Assembly (NCBI GenBank): GCA_036501485.1
Contig: DASYAG010000126.1
Span: 1-64,000 of the forward strand
Reading direction: 5' to 3'
Source: PALSA-607 sp036501485
GTDB taxonomy: Bacteria; Actinomycetota; Actinomycetes; Acidothermales; Acidothermaceae
DNA: 64,000 bases
Within the stretch, counting starts at the first letter, position 1. Every line of letters begins with the position of its first letter. The notes below the pieces were generated by a model. It was not told the DNA's origin, did not search any database, and saw only the letters and a list, made by a program, of their open reading frames with translations. The translations under genes and the position numbers were made by a program. Below, one piece after another: positions 32,857-41,381 of the stretch.

Positions 32857-33444
32857 GTGATGGGCTCCTCGGAGGTGACTGCGGCCAAAACCTCCCTCCG
32901 GCGGGATTTGCTCGCGCGCCGAAGCAGGCATACGGACGCCGAACGGGCCAGCATTGCGGCGACCCTGGCAGCGGCCTTCGCGACCGAATTCGAGTCGCGA
33001 ATACGCGGCGGCTCGGCGCCGGATAAGCCGATGCGGGTGGTCGCGGTGTACCTGTCGTTCGCGACCGAACCCGGCACCGGTCCCTTGATCCAGTGGCTGG
33101 CCGACCAGCGGGTGCGAGCACTCGCACCGACGTTGCTACCCGACGCGGACCTCGGCTGGATGGACGTGCCGGACGGCCCCCCGCTGGGACTCGACGCGAT
33201 CACTGACGCCGAGGTGATCCTCGTTCCGGCACTCGCGGTCGATCTGAGCGGACACCGCCTCGGGCGCGGTGGTGGCTCGTACGACAGGGCACTGACTCGG
33301 GTGCAGCCCGGGCAGACCGTGCTTGCCGTCGTCCACGATCACGAGGTTCTTGATTCGGTGCCGTTCGAATCGCACGACCGCATCGTCGATGGCGCGCTGA
33401 CTCCGAGCGGGGTGCGGTACTTCGGCATCGCCGCGGACGGCTGA
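32857..33444 (+). CDS. 5-formyltetrahydrofolate cyclo-ligase
   Basis: 195 residues. ATP-binding signature VDLSGHRLGRGGGSYDR (about 128-144) and the N-terminal KTSLRRDLLARR basic segment identify the MTHFS family, which converts 5-formyl-THF to 5,10-methenyl-THF using ATP. Start is GTG 32857 or the next codon ATG 32860; GAAGGGGG lies upstream. Same divergent arrangement with galU as Rv0992c in M. tuberculosis. The antiporter gene follows after 6 bases. Confidence 0.93.
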   Translation: MMGSSEVTAAKTSLRRDLLARRSRHTDAERASIAATLAAAFATEFESRIRGGSAPDKPMRVVAVYLSFATEPGTGPLIQWLADQRVRALAPTLLPDADLGWMDVPDGPPLGLDAITDAEVILVPALAVDLSGHRLGRGGGSYDRALTRVQPGQTVLAVVHDHEVLDSVPFESHDRIVDGALTPSGVRYFGIAADG

Positions 33445-33450
33445 CCCCTC

Positions 33451-34956
33451 GTGGGCGCGACCCAGCTCGACGTGACGCTGCTGCTTGGCGCGATCGTGCT
33501 GCTCGCCGCGATCCTGGCGGTCAGATTCGCGACTCGCATCGGACTGCCCGGCCTGCTCGTCTACCTCGCGATCGGCCTCGCGCTGCAAAGCATCGTGCAC
33601 TTCGACGATGCACGGCGGGCGCAGTCGCTCGGCCTCGCGGCGCTGGTGCTGATCCTCGCCGAGGGTGGACTGACAACGAGATGGGACGACGTGAAGCCGG
33701 CCGTCGTACCGGCCGCGCTGCTCTCCACCCTTGGGGTCGCGATCAGCATGAGCGTCACGGCGCTGATCGCGCACCTCGTGCTCGGCGGCAGTTGGCGCCT
33801 GGCGTTTCTGCTCGGCGCGATCGTGTCATCGACCGACGCGGCCGCCGTATTTTCCATGCTGCGCAGGCTAAAGCTGCCATCTCGACTCGCAGGAGTGCTC
33901 GAGGTCGAGTCAGGCCTGAACGACGCGCCCGCCGTCATCGCCGTTGTGTTGCTGAGCTCGCATCACCCTCAAACCAACGCGGGCATCATCGTTGCGTTGG
34001 TCTGCTACGAACTGGTTGCAGGCGCAGCGATCGGTTTCGGTGTCGCGTGGCTCGGCGTCTTGGCGCTGCGCCGATTGGCGCTACCCGCGTCGGGGTTGTA
34101 CCCCCTCTCGGTGCTGGCGCTGGCTGTCGCCGGGTACGCGACGGCAGCGCTCGCGCACGCGTCTGGCTTCCTCGCCGTTTACGTGGCCGGGTTGTTTCTC
34201 GGCAACTCGCGACTGCCCCATCGGCCCGCGACGCGCAGCTTCGCTGAAGGAATCGCGTGGCTGGCGCAAATCTCGTTGTTCGTGATGCTCGGAGTACTGG
34301 TGATCCCGTCGGCGCTCCCCCGCGAGATCCTTCCAGCAATCGCCGTCGGTTCAGCACTGCTTCTACTAGCTCGCCCCGTCTCGGTCGTCATTTCCCTGCT
34401 GCCTCTGCAAATTCGGCGGGTGCGCGTCGCGACATTTGGTCGCGCCGAGCGACTGTTTCTCTCGTGGGCGGGGTTGCGGGGTGCGGTTCCGATTGTGCTG
34501 GCCACCGTCCCCGTGACCGCGGATGTTCCCCGCAGCCGCGAGCTGTTCGGGCTGGTGTTCGTGCTCGTCGTCGTGTTCACCCTCGTGCAGGGACCGACGC
34601 TGCCCTTTGTCGCGCGCCGACTCGGGTTGGTGGTCGCGGCCGAGCCGACGCACATCGACGTGGAAGCAGCACCCCTGGAAGACCTCGATGCTGAGGTGCT
34701 GCAGCTGAGCATTCCGCCGGGATCACTGATGCACGGAGTCGAGATCTTCGAGCTACGGCTACCTCGCGGTGCGGCCGTCACCCTCGTCGTCCGCGATGGA
34801 GTGAGCTTTGTGCCGACCGACGAGACGGAGTTGCGCCGTGGCGACGCGCTGCTGATCGTGACGACCGCGTCCGCGCGGGTCGAAGCCGAACGCCGCCTGC
34901 GAGCCGTCAGCCGCCGCGGCAAGCTCGCCGCCTGGTACGGAGACCACGGCGAATGA
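33451..34956 (+). CDS. Cation:proton antiporter (CPA1, K+/H+ type) with TrkA-C domain
   Basis: 501 residues. Eleven to thirteen predicted helices make up the Na+/H+ exchanger domain (about 5-395) with the conserved ion-site region SSTDAAAVFSML (about 128) and VESGLNDAPAV (about 152). Residues 410-490 form a TrkA-C (RCK_C) domain, as in CvrA/NhaP2-type K+/H+ antiporters, which usually senses nucleotides. GTG start without a strong ribosome site, 6 bases after the cyclo-ligase stop, so probably translationally coupled. Confidence 0.9.
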   Translation: MGATQLDVTLLLGAIVLLAAILAVRFATRIGLPGLLVYLAIGLALQSIVHFDDARRAQSLGLAALVLILAEGGLTTRWDDVKPAVVPAALLSTLGVAISMSVTALIAHLVLGGSWRLAFLLGAIVSSTDAAAVFSMLRRLKLPSRLAGVLEVESGLNDAPAVIAVVLLSSHHPQTNAGIIVALVCYELVAGAAIGFGVAWLGVLALRRLALPASGLYPLSVLALAVAGYATAALAHASGFLAVYVAGLFLGNSRLPHRPATRSFAEGIAWLAQISLFVMLGVLVIPSALPREILPAIAVGSALLLLARPVSVVISLLPLQIRRVRVATFGRAERLFLSWAGLRGAVPIVLATVPVTADVPRSRELFGLVFVLVVVFTLVQGPTLPFVARRLGLVVAAEPTHIDVEAAPLEDLDAEVLQLSIPPGSLMHGVEIFELRLPRGAAVTLVVRDGVSFVPTDETELRRGDALLIVTTASARVEAERRLRAVSRRGKLAAWYGDHGE

Positions 34957-35003
34957 GCGCGACCCCGGGCGTGCGGCGGCCAGTGCGCCCCTCTCTTTGG
35001 CGC

Positions 35004-35093
35004 GCTTTGCTCTGTCGCTGTGGGGCAACAGAGCTGAGCTGTCGCTGTGGAGCAACAGAGCTGAGCTGTCGCTGTGGAGCAACAGAGCAAAGC
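35004..35093 (-). repeat. Array C: three 27-bp repeats with 12-bp terminal inverted repeats
   Basis: Three units (35013-35039, 35040-35066, 35067-35093) bounded by GCTTTGCTCTGT (35004-35015) and its complement (35082-35093). The linker reads CAGCTCAGCTCTG on the minus strand, so this copy is inverted relative to arrays A and B. It occupies the gap between the convergent antiporter and SCO1 genes, which holds no other feature. Confidence 0.9.
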
Positions 35094-35122
35094 ATTCGGG
35101 AAAGTCGCTCCCGACCGGGGAT

Positions 35123-35899
35123 TTACGCCCTGGGGAGGTGTTTGCCGAGCACCCAGGAGAGCGATGTCGTTGCGTCGGCGACTGTCCACGTCGAGGCATC
35201 GGGGTGGGCGAGGTTGTCGCGGCCCTGGTCGTCGAGGAACTTGTCGAGCACCGGCGGCGGCGTAACGCCCTGTGTATTCGGTGCCCCATCGATCAGGAAC
35301 CGCTCGTCGCCCGACTTGTTCAGCATGAACACTTCGTCGGTGTGGGTGACGTCGTAGGTCAGCAGCGCACCCGTCATCCAGTCGATGCCAGGCGGGCTAT
35401 CTTCGGCGGTCTTCTCGACGTCGACACCGAGCGCCTTCCAAAGCGCCGTGAGATCGGCGGGCGCGGCCGTCAACAGCGTCCAGTTCGGCTGAGTGATCTG
35501 CGCGACCGATCGATAGGCGTGCAAACGCGCCACGGTGTCACGCGCGGGGTCGATCGTGATCATGACCATCTGCACGTTGTTCTCTTGGTGCGCCTTGATG
35601 ACGGACTTGTCGAGCAGTTGCATGTTGCTCGTCGTGAGCGGACATGTCTCTTGGCACAACGTCATGAAAGGCGTGAACACCACGGCCTTCCCCTTGAACG
35701 CAGCCAACGTCAGCTGCTTTCCGGTGTCATCGGTGAACTTGATCGACGTCACCGATGACGGGAGGACCTGGTTCAGCGTCGTCCCGATCGACAGGGCGGG
35801 CTTCTTCGGGGACGTCGGGGCGAACTGTCCGATCGCGGCTGCGACGAGGATCAAACCGACGACACCAAAACCCGCGATCATCGGGCGGCTAAGTCGCAT
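35123..35899 (-). CDS. SCO1/SenC-family copper chaperone for cytochrome oxidase
   Basis: 258 residues from ATG 35899; the frame is open to 36073 but lies inside ctaG. N-terminal membrane anchor (about 5-25) then a thioredoxin-like SCO domain with the copper motif LCQETCP (CxxxC, about 94-100) and the third ligand His in VTHTDEVFM near 192. Delivers copper to the CuA site or acts as a thiol-disulfide reductant outside the membrane. The start overlaps the ctaG stop by 11 bases, so the two oxidase assembly genes are coupled. Confidence 0.92.
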   Translation of the reverse strand: MRLSRPMIAGFGVVGLILVAAAIGQFAPTSPKKPALSIGTTLNQVLPSSVTSIKFTDDTGKQLTLAAFKGKAVVFTPFMTLCQETCPLTTSNMQLLDKSVIKAHQENNVQMVMITIDPARDTVARLHAYRSVAQITQPNWTLLTAAPADLTALWKALGVDVEKTAEDSPPGIDWMTGALLTYDVTHTDEVFMLNKSGDERFLIDGAPNTQGVTPPPVLDKFLDDQGRDNLAHPDASTWTVADATTSLSWVLGKHLPRA

Positions 35900-36866
35900 C
35901 GTTGCCGCCGAGCGTTTGCAAGTAAGAGTTGTAGGCCGCGAGTTGAGCTTCGTCGTCGTCCAAGGCCTGCGAAGGAACCCCAGCCAACGCGCCACCGGCG
36001 AGCGAGTTCTGCCGCGCCGACTCCACCCATGCCCCACCATCGAGGGGACGACGAGACCGTGCCACTCCGGCAAACAGAATCAGCACCATGACGAGCATCA
36101 CAAAGTCGCCGCCGATCCACATCACGGCGCCACCGGCATGGAGGTCAGCGACCAAGCTAGGCCCCCAGTTTCGACGTCCGGCATAGGCAGGAAACAGTTC
36201 GTGGTTCGTCTGGGTCAGCACCACGCCGGTGAAGGTGTCGACCGGCATCGCGAGGACGAGTAGGAACAACCTTGTGGTGAACGACAGGCGCCACCGGATC
36301 GGTTCGCGGCCGATGAGCGGCAAGAAGTAGAGGTAGCCGACGACCAGGTAGAGCACGTGCTCGAGATCGTGCGCGACCGGGTGTTGCAGGGTGACGTTCA
36401 TGAAGCCGGTCAGGTGCGTGCCGACCACCGTCGCGATATACAGCAGGACGCCGAGCAACGGAAACGTGAGCACGTTGATCGGTGCCGATCGCACGATGCG
36501 CTTGACCGTCGTGTGCACCGGATTGCGGGTCGCGTGTAGTAGCAGCGTGACCGGACGGCCGAGCAGCAAAAGCGGTGGCGCGACCATGAGCAGCAACACG
36601 TGCTGCACCATGTGGATCCAGAACAGCACGTCGTCGTAGGCACCGATGCTGCTCTGGGTCGCGATGACGATGACGGCGTTGCCGGCCAGGAATGAGACGG
36701 TCCAGCGAAGCGGCCACGGCCCTGATCGGTGGCGACGCCGAACGACGACCACGCCGACCAGATAGACGACCGCGGCGATGATGACGCCAACTGTTACGAC
36801 CGGCGCGAACTCCCACTGCGTGAACGCGGTGTGCGTTGTCAGGGGCGGAATCGCGTCAGCAGGCAC
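35889..36866 (-). CDS. ctaG: Cytochrome c oxidase assembly membrane protein CtaG (caa3 type)
   Basis: 325 residues with about seven helices. Hallmarks of the caa3_CtaG family are the His-rich helices WIHMVQHVLLLMVAPPLLLLG (about 83-103), HDLEHVLYLVVGYLYFLPL (about 167) and LHAGGAVMWIGGDF (about 247). Helps insert copper (CuB) into the oxidase. Operon with the SCO1-like gene. Start GTG 36866 overlaps the end of a short frame encoding a truncated monooxygenase-like protein. Confidence 0.92.
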   Translation of the reverse strand: MPADAIPPLTTHTAFTQWEFAPVVTVGVIIAAVVYLVGVVVVRRRHRSGPWPLRWTVSFLAGNAVIVIATQSSIGAYDDVLFWIHMVQHVLLLMVAPPLLLLGRPVTLLLHATRNPVHTTVKRIVRSAPINVLTFPLLGVLLYIATVVGTHLTGFMNVTLQHPVAHDLEHVLYLVVGYLYFLPLIGREPIRWRLSFTTRLFLLVLAMPVDTFTGVVLTQTNHELFPAYAGRRNWGPSLVADLHAGGAVMWIGGDFVMLVMVLILFAGVARSRRPLDGGAWVESARQNSLAGGALAGVPSQALDDDEAQLAAYNSYLQTLGGNDAT

Positions 36867-37024
36867 CCATGCATGGTTTCACCGCCAGGACGGACGCCGA
36901 CCGGCCCCCCTTCAAGGAGCCGGTCGGGCCGAGCCATGAACGCCTCTTGCGCCGCCTTCGACTCCCAAACCTCGTAGACAACAAGGTCGCCGTCCGCCGT
37001 GACCGCGGCGGTGTGGTTCAGCAC
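36839..37024 (-). pseudogene. Truncated antibiotic-biosynthesis-monooxygenase-like remnant
   Basis: From a possible GTG at 37024, 61 residues resemble only the C-terminal half of small ABM-like proteins (LNHTAAVTADGDLVVYEVWE, then AAQEAF). The N-terminal half expected for a 95-100 residue protein is missing; the frame stays open upstream to 37447 but into unrelated-looking, Arg-rich sequence antisense to the methyltransferase. It overlaps ctaG by 28 bases. It could be a degraded gene or a real short protein. Confidence 0.4.
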
Positions 37025-37105
37025 CGGGGCGGGCCAGTCGCCCGCGCCAGTGCAAGTTGGATCTTGTCCGCCGCCGCGGTGCGTCGACGCGGATAGCCTG
37101 CCGCC

Positions 37106-37882
37106 GTGAGTCAACGATTGGACGACGGCAGCGCGGGCGATGCCGACTACGGGCGGGTCGGTGGGGCGTACTCGCAGTACCGGCGGCCCGATCCGCGGAT
37201 CGCGGCCCGCATCGTCGACGCACTCGGCGGTGCCCGAACGGTGCTCAACGTCGGTGCGGGCGCAGGTTCGTACGAGCCGGTCGATCGAGAGGTGACGGCG
37301 GTCGAGCCGTCGGCGTCGATGCGCACACAGCGGCCGGCCTCGCTGGCGCCAGCAATCGATGCGACCGCGGAGAATCTCCCGTTCGCCGACGACTCCTTCG
37401 ACGCGGCGATGACGACGTTCAGCGTGCATCAGGGGGGCGATTTGCACGCGGGGTTACGGGAAATGCGCCGCGTCACCCGCGGACCCATCGTGATCCTGAC
37501 TTGCAACCCCGAGCTGGTGCGGCGGTTCTGGCTGTACGACTACGCACCCGAGGTTCTCGACACAGAGGCGCGCCGCTACCCGTCGATCGCGACGATGTCG
37601 GAGGTGTTGGGAGGCTCGGTCGGCAGCGCCGTCGTGCCCGTGCCATTCGATTGCGTCGACGGGTTCAACGAGGCGTACTACGGCCGACCGGAGGCGCTGC
37701 TGGACCCGGGCGCACGGTTGTCGTGCTCGGCGTGGAGCTTCGTCGGCGACGCTGTCCAGGGTCGATTCACGGCCGACCTCGGTCGCGATTTAGCCGACGG
37801 AACATGGGACCGCCGCTTCGGCCACCTGCGTACCCAGCCAACGTTCGACGGCTCCCTCGTTCTGGTGGTCGCTCAGCCTTAG
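37106..37882 (+). CDS. Class I SAM-dependent methyltransferase
   Basis: 258 residues from GTG 37106. Methyltransferase-11-type Rossmann fold: SAM motif I TVLNVGAGAGSYEP (about 45-58), acidic motif II TAVEPSASM (about 67), ENLPFADDSFDAAMTTF (about 92, motif with D-x-F-D). The C-terminal half has no recognised substrate domain. Divergent from the ctaG region; convergent with the GNAT gene (4 bases apart). Confidence 0.9.
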   Translation: MSQRLDDGSAGDADYGRVGGAYSQYRRPDPRIAARIVDALGGARTVLNVGAGAGSYEPVDREVTAVEPSASMRTQRPASLAPAIDATAENLPFADDSFDAAMTTFSVHQGGDLHAGLREMRRVTRGPIVILTCNPELVRRFWLYDYAPEVLDTEARRYPSIATMSEVLGGSVGSAVVPVPFDCVDGFNEAYYGRPEALLDPGARLSCSAWSFVGDAVQGRFTADLGRDLADGTWDRRFGHLRTQPTFDGSLVLVVAQP

Positions 37883-37886
37883 CGCC

Positions 37887-38465
37887 TCAGAGCTCCAACC
37901 GCATCACTGGGCGCGTCGGGTACGTGCGGGCGACTTCGGTGAACCCGGCGGCGGCGAACATCGCGACGGTGCCGGTATAGATGGCGGCGCCACTCACCCG
38001 CTCGGCTTTCAGTGACGCGACGTCGACGGGATGCCCTTCGATTGAGGTTGCGCCCTGGTCGCGCGCGTAGGCAACAGCAGCGCGCAACAGCGCCGCTCCA
38101 ACGCCGACTCGCCGATAGCGACTGTCGACCTTGAAACAGCTCACCCACCAGGCGCCCTCATCATCAGCCAGCACTCGCGCGAGTGCGCGGTTGCCGAGCA
38201 CTCCGGGCAAGATGGCGCGAGGCCCAACCCTGCTCCAGCCGACCGGCTGATCGTCAACGTAGGCGATGAGTCCGGGTGCCACGACTGCGCGGGTGACCTC
38301 CTCGTGCAGGGCGTCACGCTTGCTCAACGCCCCAGCCGCCCCGGTGCCGGGCGAGCCCACGAAGACCTGACACCAGCACGACGAAGCGCCACCACCCCGC
38401 CGTGCGAACAAGGCATTGATGTCGTCCCAGCGGTCCGCCGTCGCAGGCCGCACCTCTACCAACAT
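37887..38465 (-). CDS. GNAT-family N-acetyltransferase
   Basis: 192 residues from ATG 38465. The acetyl-CoA loop SCFKVDSRYRRVGVGAALLRAAV (R-x-x-G-x-G at about 112-117 of the segment SRYRRVGVGA) lies near 105-127; the N-terminal half contains a CWCQVF motif seen in a subgroup of actinobacterial acetyltransferases (SCWCQ near 30). Substrate unknown. Divergent from the Ruc-like gene across 107 bases that hold the CIRCE element. Confidence 0.87.
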   Translation of the reverse strand: MLVEVRPATADRWDDINALFARRGGGASSCWCQVFVGSPGTGAAGALSKRDALHEEVTRAVVAPGLIAYVDDQPVGWSRVGPRAILPGVLGNRALARVLADDEGAWWVSCFKVDSRYRRVGVGAALLRAAVAYARDQGATSIEGHPVDVASLKAERVSGAAIYTGTVAMFAAAGFTEVARTYPTRPVMRLEL

Positions 38466-38531
38466 GGCATCCACGGTCCCAGACGCGCACCGGAGACGGA
38501 CGCACCGGAATTTGCGGGTCCGTCGTATCAT

Positions 38532-38558
38532 TTAGCAATCAGGGGTCGAGAGTGCTAG
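38532..38558. promoter_or_regulatory. CIRCE (HrcA operator)
   Basis: TTAGCAATC (38532-38540), exactly 9 bases, then GAGTGCTAG (38550-38558) match the CIRCE consensus TTAGCACTC-N9-GAGTGCTAA at 16 of 18 positions. It ends 14 bases before the GTG of the zinc-ribbon gene and next to its GGAGG, so it overlaps the promoter/leader of that gene and implies HrcA heat-shock repression. Confidence 0.85.
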
Positions 38559-38572
38559 CGGAGGTCTGAGTC

Positions 38573-39049
38573 GTGCCGACGTATCAATACGTGTGCACCG
38601 AGTGCAGCACGCCCCTCGAGGCCGTCCAGAAGTTCACCGACGACGCGCTCACGGTCTGCCCGACGTGCGGCGGCAAGCTCCGCAAGGTCTTCTCGTCGGT
38701 CGGCGTCGTCTTCAAGGGCTCGGGCTTCTACCGCACCGACAGTCGAGCCGATTCAAAGAGCCGGTCGGACGCCGGAGGGTCGGCGTTGCCGGCATCCGCA
38801 TCGTCGGATTCGGGCTCGGGTTCAAGCTCGGGGTCCGACTCGGGTTCGGCGGATTCCGGCAACTCCGCGAGCAAGCCCGCGGCCGAGAGCAAGTCTGGTG
38901 ACTCGGGCGGCTCGGCGAAGCCGAGTAGCGACTCGAAGCCGAGCGCGACACCGAAGGCGAACAGCTCGGGTTCAAGCTCGGGCAGCTCGGGTTCCAGCGG
39001 CTCGGGATCCAGCACCGGTGGCGGCTCGAAGGCCGCCGCGACTACCTGA
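38573..39049 (+). CDS. FmdB-type zinc-ribbon protein, probable Ruc-like redox-regulated chaperone
   Basis: 158 residues from GTG (GGAGG 8 bases upstream). Residues 1-50 are an FmdB/CxxC_CxxC zinc ribbon: CTECS (about 8-12) and CPTCGGK (about 29-35), then FSSVGVVFKGSGFYRTD. The remaining 100 residues are disordered, mainly Ser, Gly, Lys and Asp. M. tuberculosis Rv0991c (Ruc) has the same start and a shorter tail, is heat-induced and protects unfolded proteins after oxidation of its zinc cysteines. The CIRCE element directly upstream supports the same heat-shock role here. Confidence 0.85.
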   Translation: MPTYQYVCTECSTPLEAVQKFTDDALTVCPTCGGKLRKVFSSVGVVFKGSGFYRTDSRADSKSRSDAGGSALPASASSDSGSGSSSGSDSGSADSGNSASKPAAESKSGDSGGSAKPSSDSKPSATPKANSSGSSSGSSGSSGSGSSTGGGSKAAATT

Positions 39050-39135
39050 GCGGTTCGTCCACACCCCGCAAACCGCCGTCCACTAGCTGTTTGTGCTCTT
39101 GGTCATTGCGCGTCTGCGTCACCTAGGGTCGGCCC

Positions 39136-39951
39136 ATGAACGATGACTTTTCATCGCCCATCGGCGTCATTGGCGGCTCGGGGTTTTACGAGTTTGTCGA
39201 CGACCCCGTGAGCGTGCCGATCGAGACTCCGTATGGCCATCCGAGCGAGCCGGTGGTGACGGGGCAGGTCGAGGGCCGGCCGGTTGCGTTCATCCCGCGC
39301 CACGGGCGCGACCATCGCTACCCGCCACATCGAGTGCCATATCGCGCGAACCTATGGGCGCTGCGCTCTGTCGGCGTTCGGCAAGTGCTGGCGCCCTGCG
39401 CGGTCGGGTCGCTGCGCGCCGAACTCGGGCCGGGCAGTCTCGTGGTGCCCGACCAGGTCGTCGACCGCACGTGGGGGCGCGAGTTCACGTACTACGACAC
39501 GATCGGTCCGGTCGTGCACATCGGTTTCGCCGACCCGTACTGCCCTCACGGCCGTGCAGCTGTCGTCGATGTCGCTGCGACCCAATCGTGGGAACCGCAC
39601 GACGGCGGCACATTGGTCGTGATCCAGGGTCCTCGGTTCTCCAGTCGTGCCGAGTCGTTGCACCACACGGCGCAGGGCTGGTCCGTGGTGGGCATGACAG
39701 GGCAGCCAGAAGCGGTGCTAGCCCGTGAGTTGGCCCTCTGTTACACCTCGATCGCGGTGGTGACGGACCTCGACGCAGGAGTCGAAGCCGGTCAGGGCGT
39801 CAGTCACCAAGAGGTGCTGGCCGCGTTCGCGTCGAGCATCTCTCGGCTGCGATCGCTGCTGTCCGGTGTGATCGCGGCGCTGCCGACGGAGCGCACGTGT
39901 GACTGCTCTCACGCGCTCGACGGTCAGCCGCTGCCCTTCGCCTTGCCGTGA
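39136..39951 (+). CDS. mtnP: S-methyl-5'-thioadenosine phosphorylase-type purine phosphorylase
   Basis: 271 residues. MTAP/PNP family 2 signatures: IGVIGGSGFYEF (phosphate loop, about 8-19), PRHGRDHRYPPHRVPYRANLWAL split around 54-74, and VGMTGQPEAVLARELALCYTSI near 190 (GMTG..E purine-site region). Splits methylthioadenosine (or a related nucleoside) with phosphate for methionine salvage. Cytosolic. Overlaps the next gene by 4 bases (GTGA). Confidence 0.9.
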   Translation: MNDDFSSPIGVIGGSGFYEFVDDPVSVPIETPYGHPSEPVVTGQVEGRPVAFIPRHGRDHRYPPHRVPYRANLWALRSVGVRQVLAPCAVGSLRAELGPGSLVVPDQVVDRTWGREFTYYDTIGPVVHIGFADPYCPHGRAAVVDVAATQSWEPHDGGTLVVIQGPRFSSRAESLHHTAQGWSVVGMTGQPEAVLARELALCYTSIAVVTDLDAGVEAGQGVSHQEVLAAFASSISRLRSLLSGVIAALPTERTCDCSHALDGQPLPFALP

Positions 39952-40745
39952 GTCGGCGCGGCGGCGCGGGGTTGCCGTGGCTGCCATTTCGCGCGGCGCC
40001 GCCGATCCTTCGCGATGCACCGTCGTCGCGCACCAAGCAGCGCGGCAGCGACCAGCTCTGGCGTGAGATTCGCATCTTGGTGCACCGCTATCGCCGGTTG
40101 TTGCGCGCGGTTCTGGTCGTCATCGTGGCCGCGATCATCGTCGCGAGACTGTCGCCCACGCCTACACCGACAACCGCGGTTGTGGCTGCCGCACGCGACC
40201 TCCCCGCGGGTGCCGTACTCACGGCAGCAGATCTCCGCACAATCGCGCTGCCGCCAGGGGCTGTTCCCGCAGGAGCTACGACAGATGTGGCCGCGCTTGT
40301 CGGGAGCCAGCTGTCGGCGCCGCTGCGACGTGGGGAGCTGCTGACTGACGTCCGCCTCATTGATGGCGTGTTGAGCCGACCCGCCGTCGGACTGGTCTCT
40401 GCGCCGGTCCGACTCGCCGATTCACAGGCCGCGCAGCTGTTGCAGCCAGGCCAGCGAATCGACGTCCTCGCTGCAAGCACTGCGGTCGGCGACGCGGAAT
40501 TTTCGGGCTCCGGCGCGGCCACTGGCTCGACGGTTCCTGCGGCAACCGTCGTGGCGGCCGACGTGATGGTGGTTGCGGTCCCGGTCGCCTCCGCGCCGCC
40601 CGGCGGATCGCAGGTCGACTCCGACTCCGACGTCGGCGTCGGCGTCGAGGGAGCGCTCGTCGTGCTCGCCACGAGCCCGCTGCAGGCGAGGGTTCTCGCT
40701 CAGGCGCAGGTCACGTCGCGACTGTCTGCCGTGGTGGTCGGCTAG
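39948..40745 (+). CDS. SAF-domain membrane protein, CpaB/RcpC-like
   Basis: 265 residues. A basic cytoplasmic N-terminus, one membrane helix (about 52-68, AVLVVIVAAIIVARL), then a SAF domain (AARDLPAGAVLTAADLRTIALP, about 80-145) of the CpaB type found in Flp-pilus assembly proteins, followed by a Val/Ala-rich domain. No other pilus gene is nearby, so a pilus role is doubtful; isolated SAF proteins beside mscL occur in many actinobacteria. Translationally coupled to mtnP. Confidence 0.82.
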   Translation: MSRRGGAGLPWLPFRAAPPILRDAPSSRTKQRGSDQLWREIRILVHRYRRLLRAVLVVIVAAIIVARLSPTPTPTTAVVAAARDLPAGAVLTAADLRTIALPPGAVPAGATTDVAALVGSQLSAPLRRGELLTDVRLIDGVLSRPAVGLVSAPVRLADSQAAQLLQPGQRIDVLAASTAVGDAEFSGSGAATGSTVPAATVVAADVMVVAVPVASAPPGGSQVDSDSDVGVGVEGALVVLATSPLQARVLAQAQVTSRLSAVVVG

Positions 40746-40828
40746 TCGAAAGTCGGGTTCGCGCGCTATGTTCCGTAGCCGCTCCGGCAGACACACCCCG
40801 ACAGAGACCCCTACCGAGGGAGAACACA

Positions 40829-41239
40829 GTGTCAGGCTTCAAGAAGTTCCTGCTGCGCGGCAATCTGGTCGATCTGGCCGTCGCGTTCGTCATCGGCGCC
40901 GCATTCGCCGCCCTCGTGACAGCCCTGGTGAAGGACTTCATCACACCGCTCGTGGGTGCGCTCGGCGGCAAGGGAGCCTTCGGCGGCCGTACCTTCACGA
41001 TCCACAACAGCGTCTTCGCCTACGGCGATTTCATCAACGCAGTGATCGCCTTCGTCATCATGGCGGCGGTCGTCTACTACCTGGTCGTCGTGCCCTTCGG
41101 CAAGCTGCTCGATCGGTATGCGAAGCAGCCGGAGCCCGATGCACCGACGCGCGACTGCCCCGAGTGCTTGAGCAGCATCCCGGCGCAGGCCTCCCGTTGC
41201 ATGTTCTGCACCGCAGTCTCAGCGCCCACCCCGGCATAG
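40829..41239 (+). CDS. mscL: Large-conductance mechanosensitive channel MscL
   Basis: 136 residues from GTG (GAGGGAGAA upstream). N-terminal amphipathic FKKFLLRGNLVDLAVAFVIG (about 4-23), two membrane helices with the pore-lining region AFAALVTALVKDFITPLVG, and periplasmic loop. The C-terminus carries a zinc-ribbon-like CPECLSSIPAQASRCMFC, common in actinobacterial MscL. Pentameric emergency valve releasing solutes on osmotic downshock. About 80 bases after the SAF gene. Confidence 0.95.
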   Translation: MSGFKKFLLRGNLVDLAVAFVIGAAFAALVTALVKDFITPLVGALGGKGAFGGRTFTIHNSVFAYGDFINAVIAFVIMAAVVYYLVVVPFGKLLDRYAKQPEPDAPTRDCPECLSSIPAQASRCMFCTAVSAPTPA

Positions 41240-41249
41240 CGGGCGAGGG

Positions 41250-41381
41250 TTAGTCGCCGTGGTGCGGGGGCGTTTCGCGGCGGTACCAATCGGCGTCCCG
41301 CTTCGCCTTCTCTGCTGCCGACTCGTCACCCCACCCGGCGTCCGTGTCGTCGGTGGTTTGCTCGGGGATTGACTCGGTCAC
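41250..41381 (-). CDS. Small acidic protein, 43 residues
   Basis: GTG 41381 to TAA 41250. The sequence has DDTDAGWGDE near 11-20 and ends ADWYRRETPPHHGD; short proteins with a TDxGWG motif and a PPHH/PPHW end recur in actinobacteria. Function unknown. Its GTG overlaps the stop of the preceding gene by 4 bases (GTGA), which supports translation. It is convergent with mscL, 10 bases away. Confidence 0.7.
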   Translation of the reverse strand: MTESIPEQTTDDTDAGWGDESAAEKAKRDADWYRRETPPHHGD

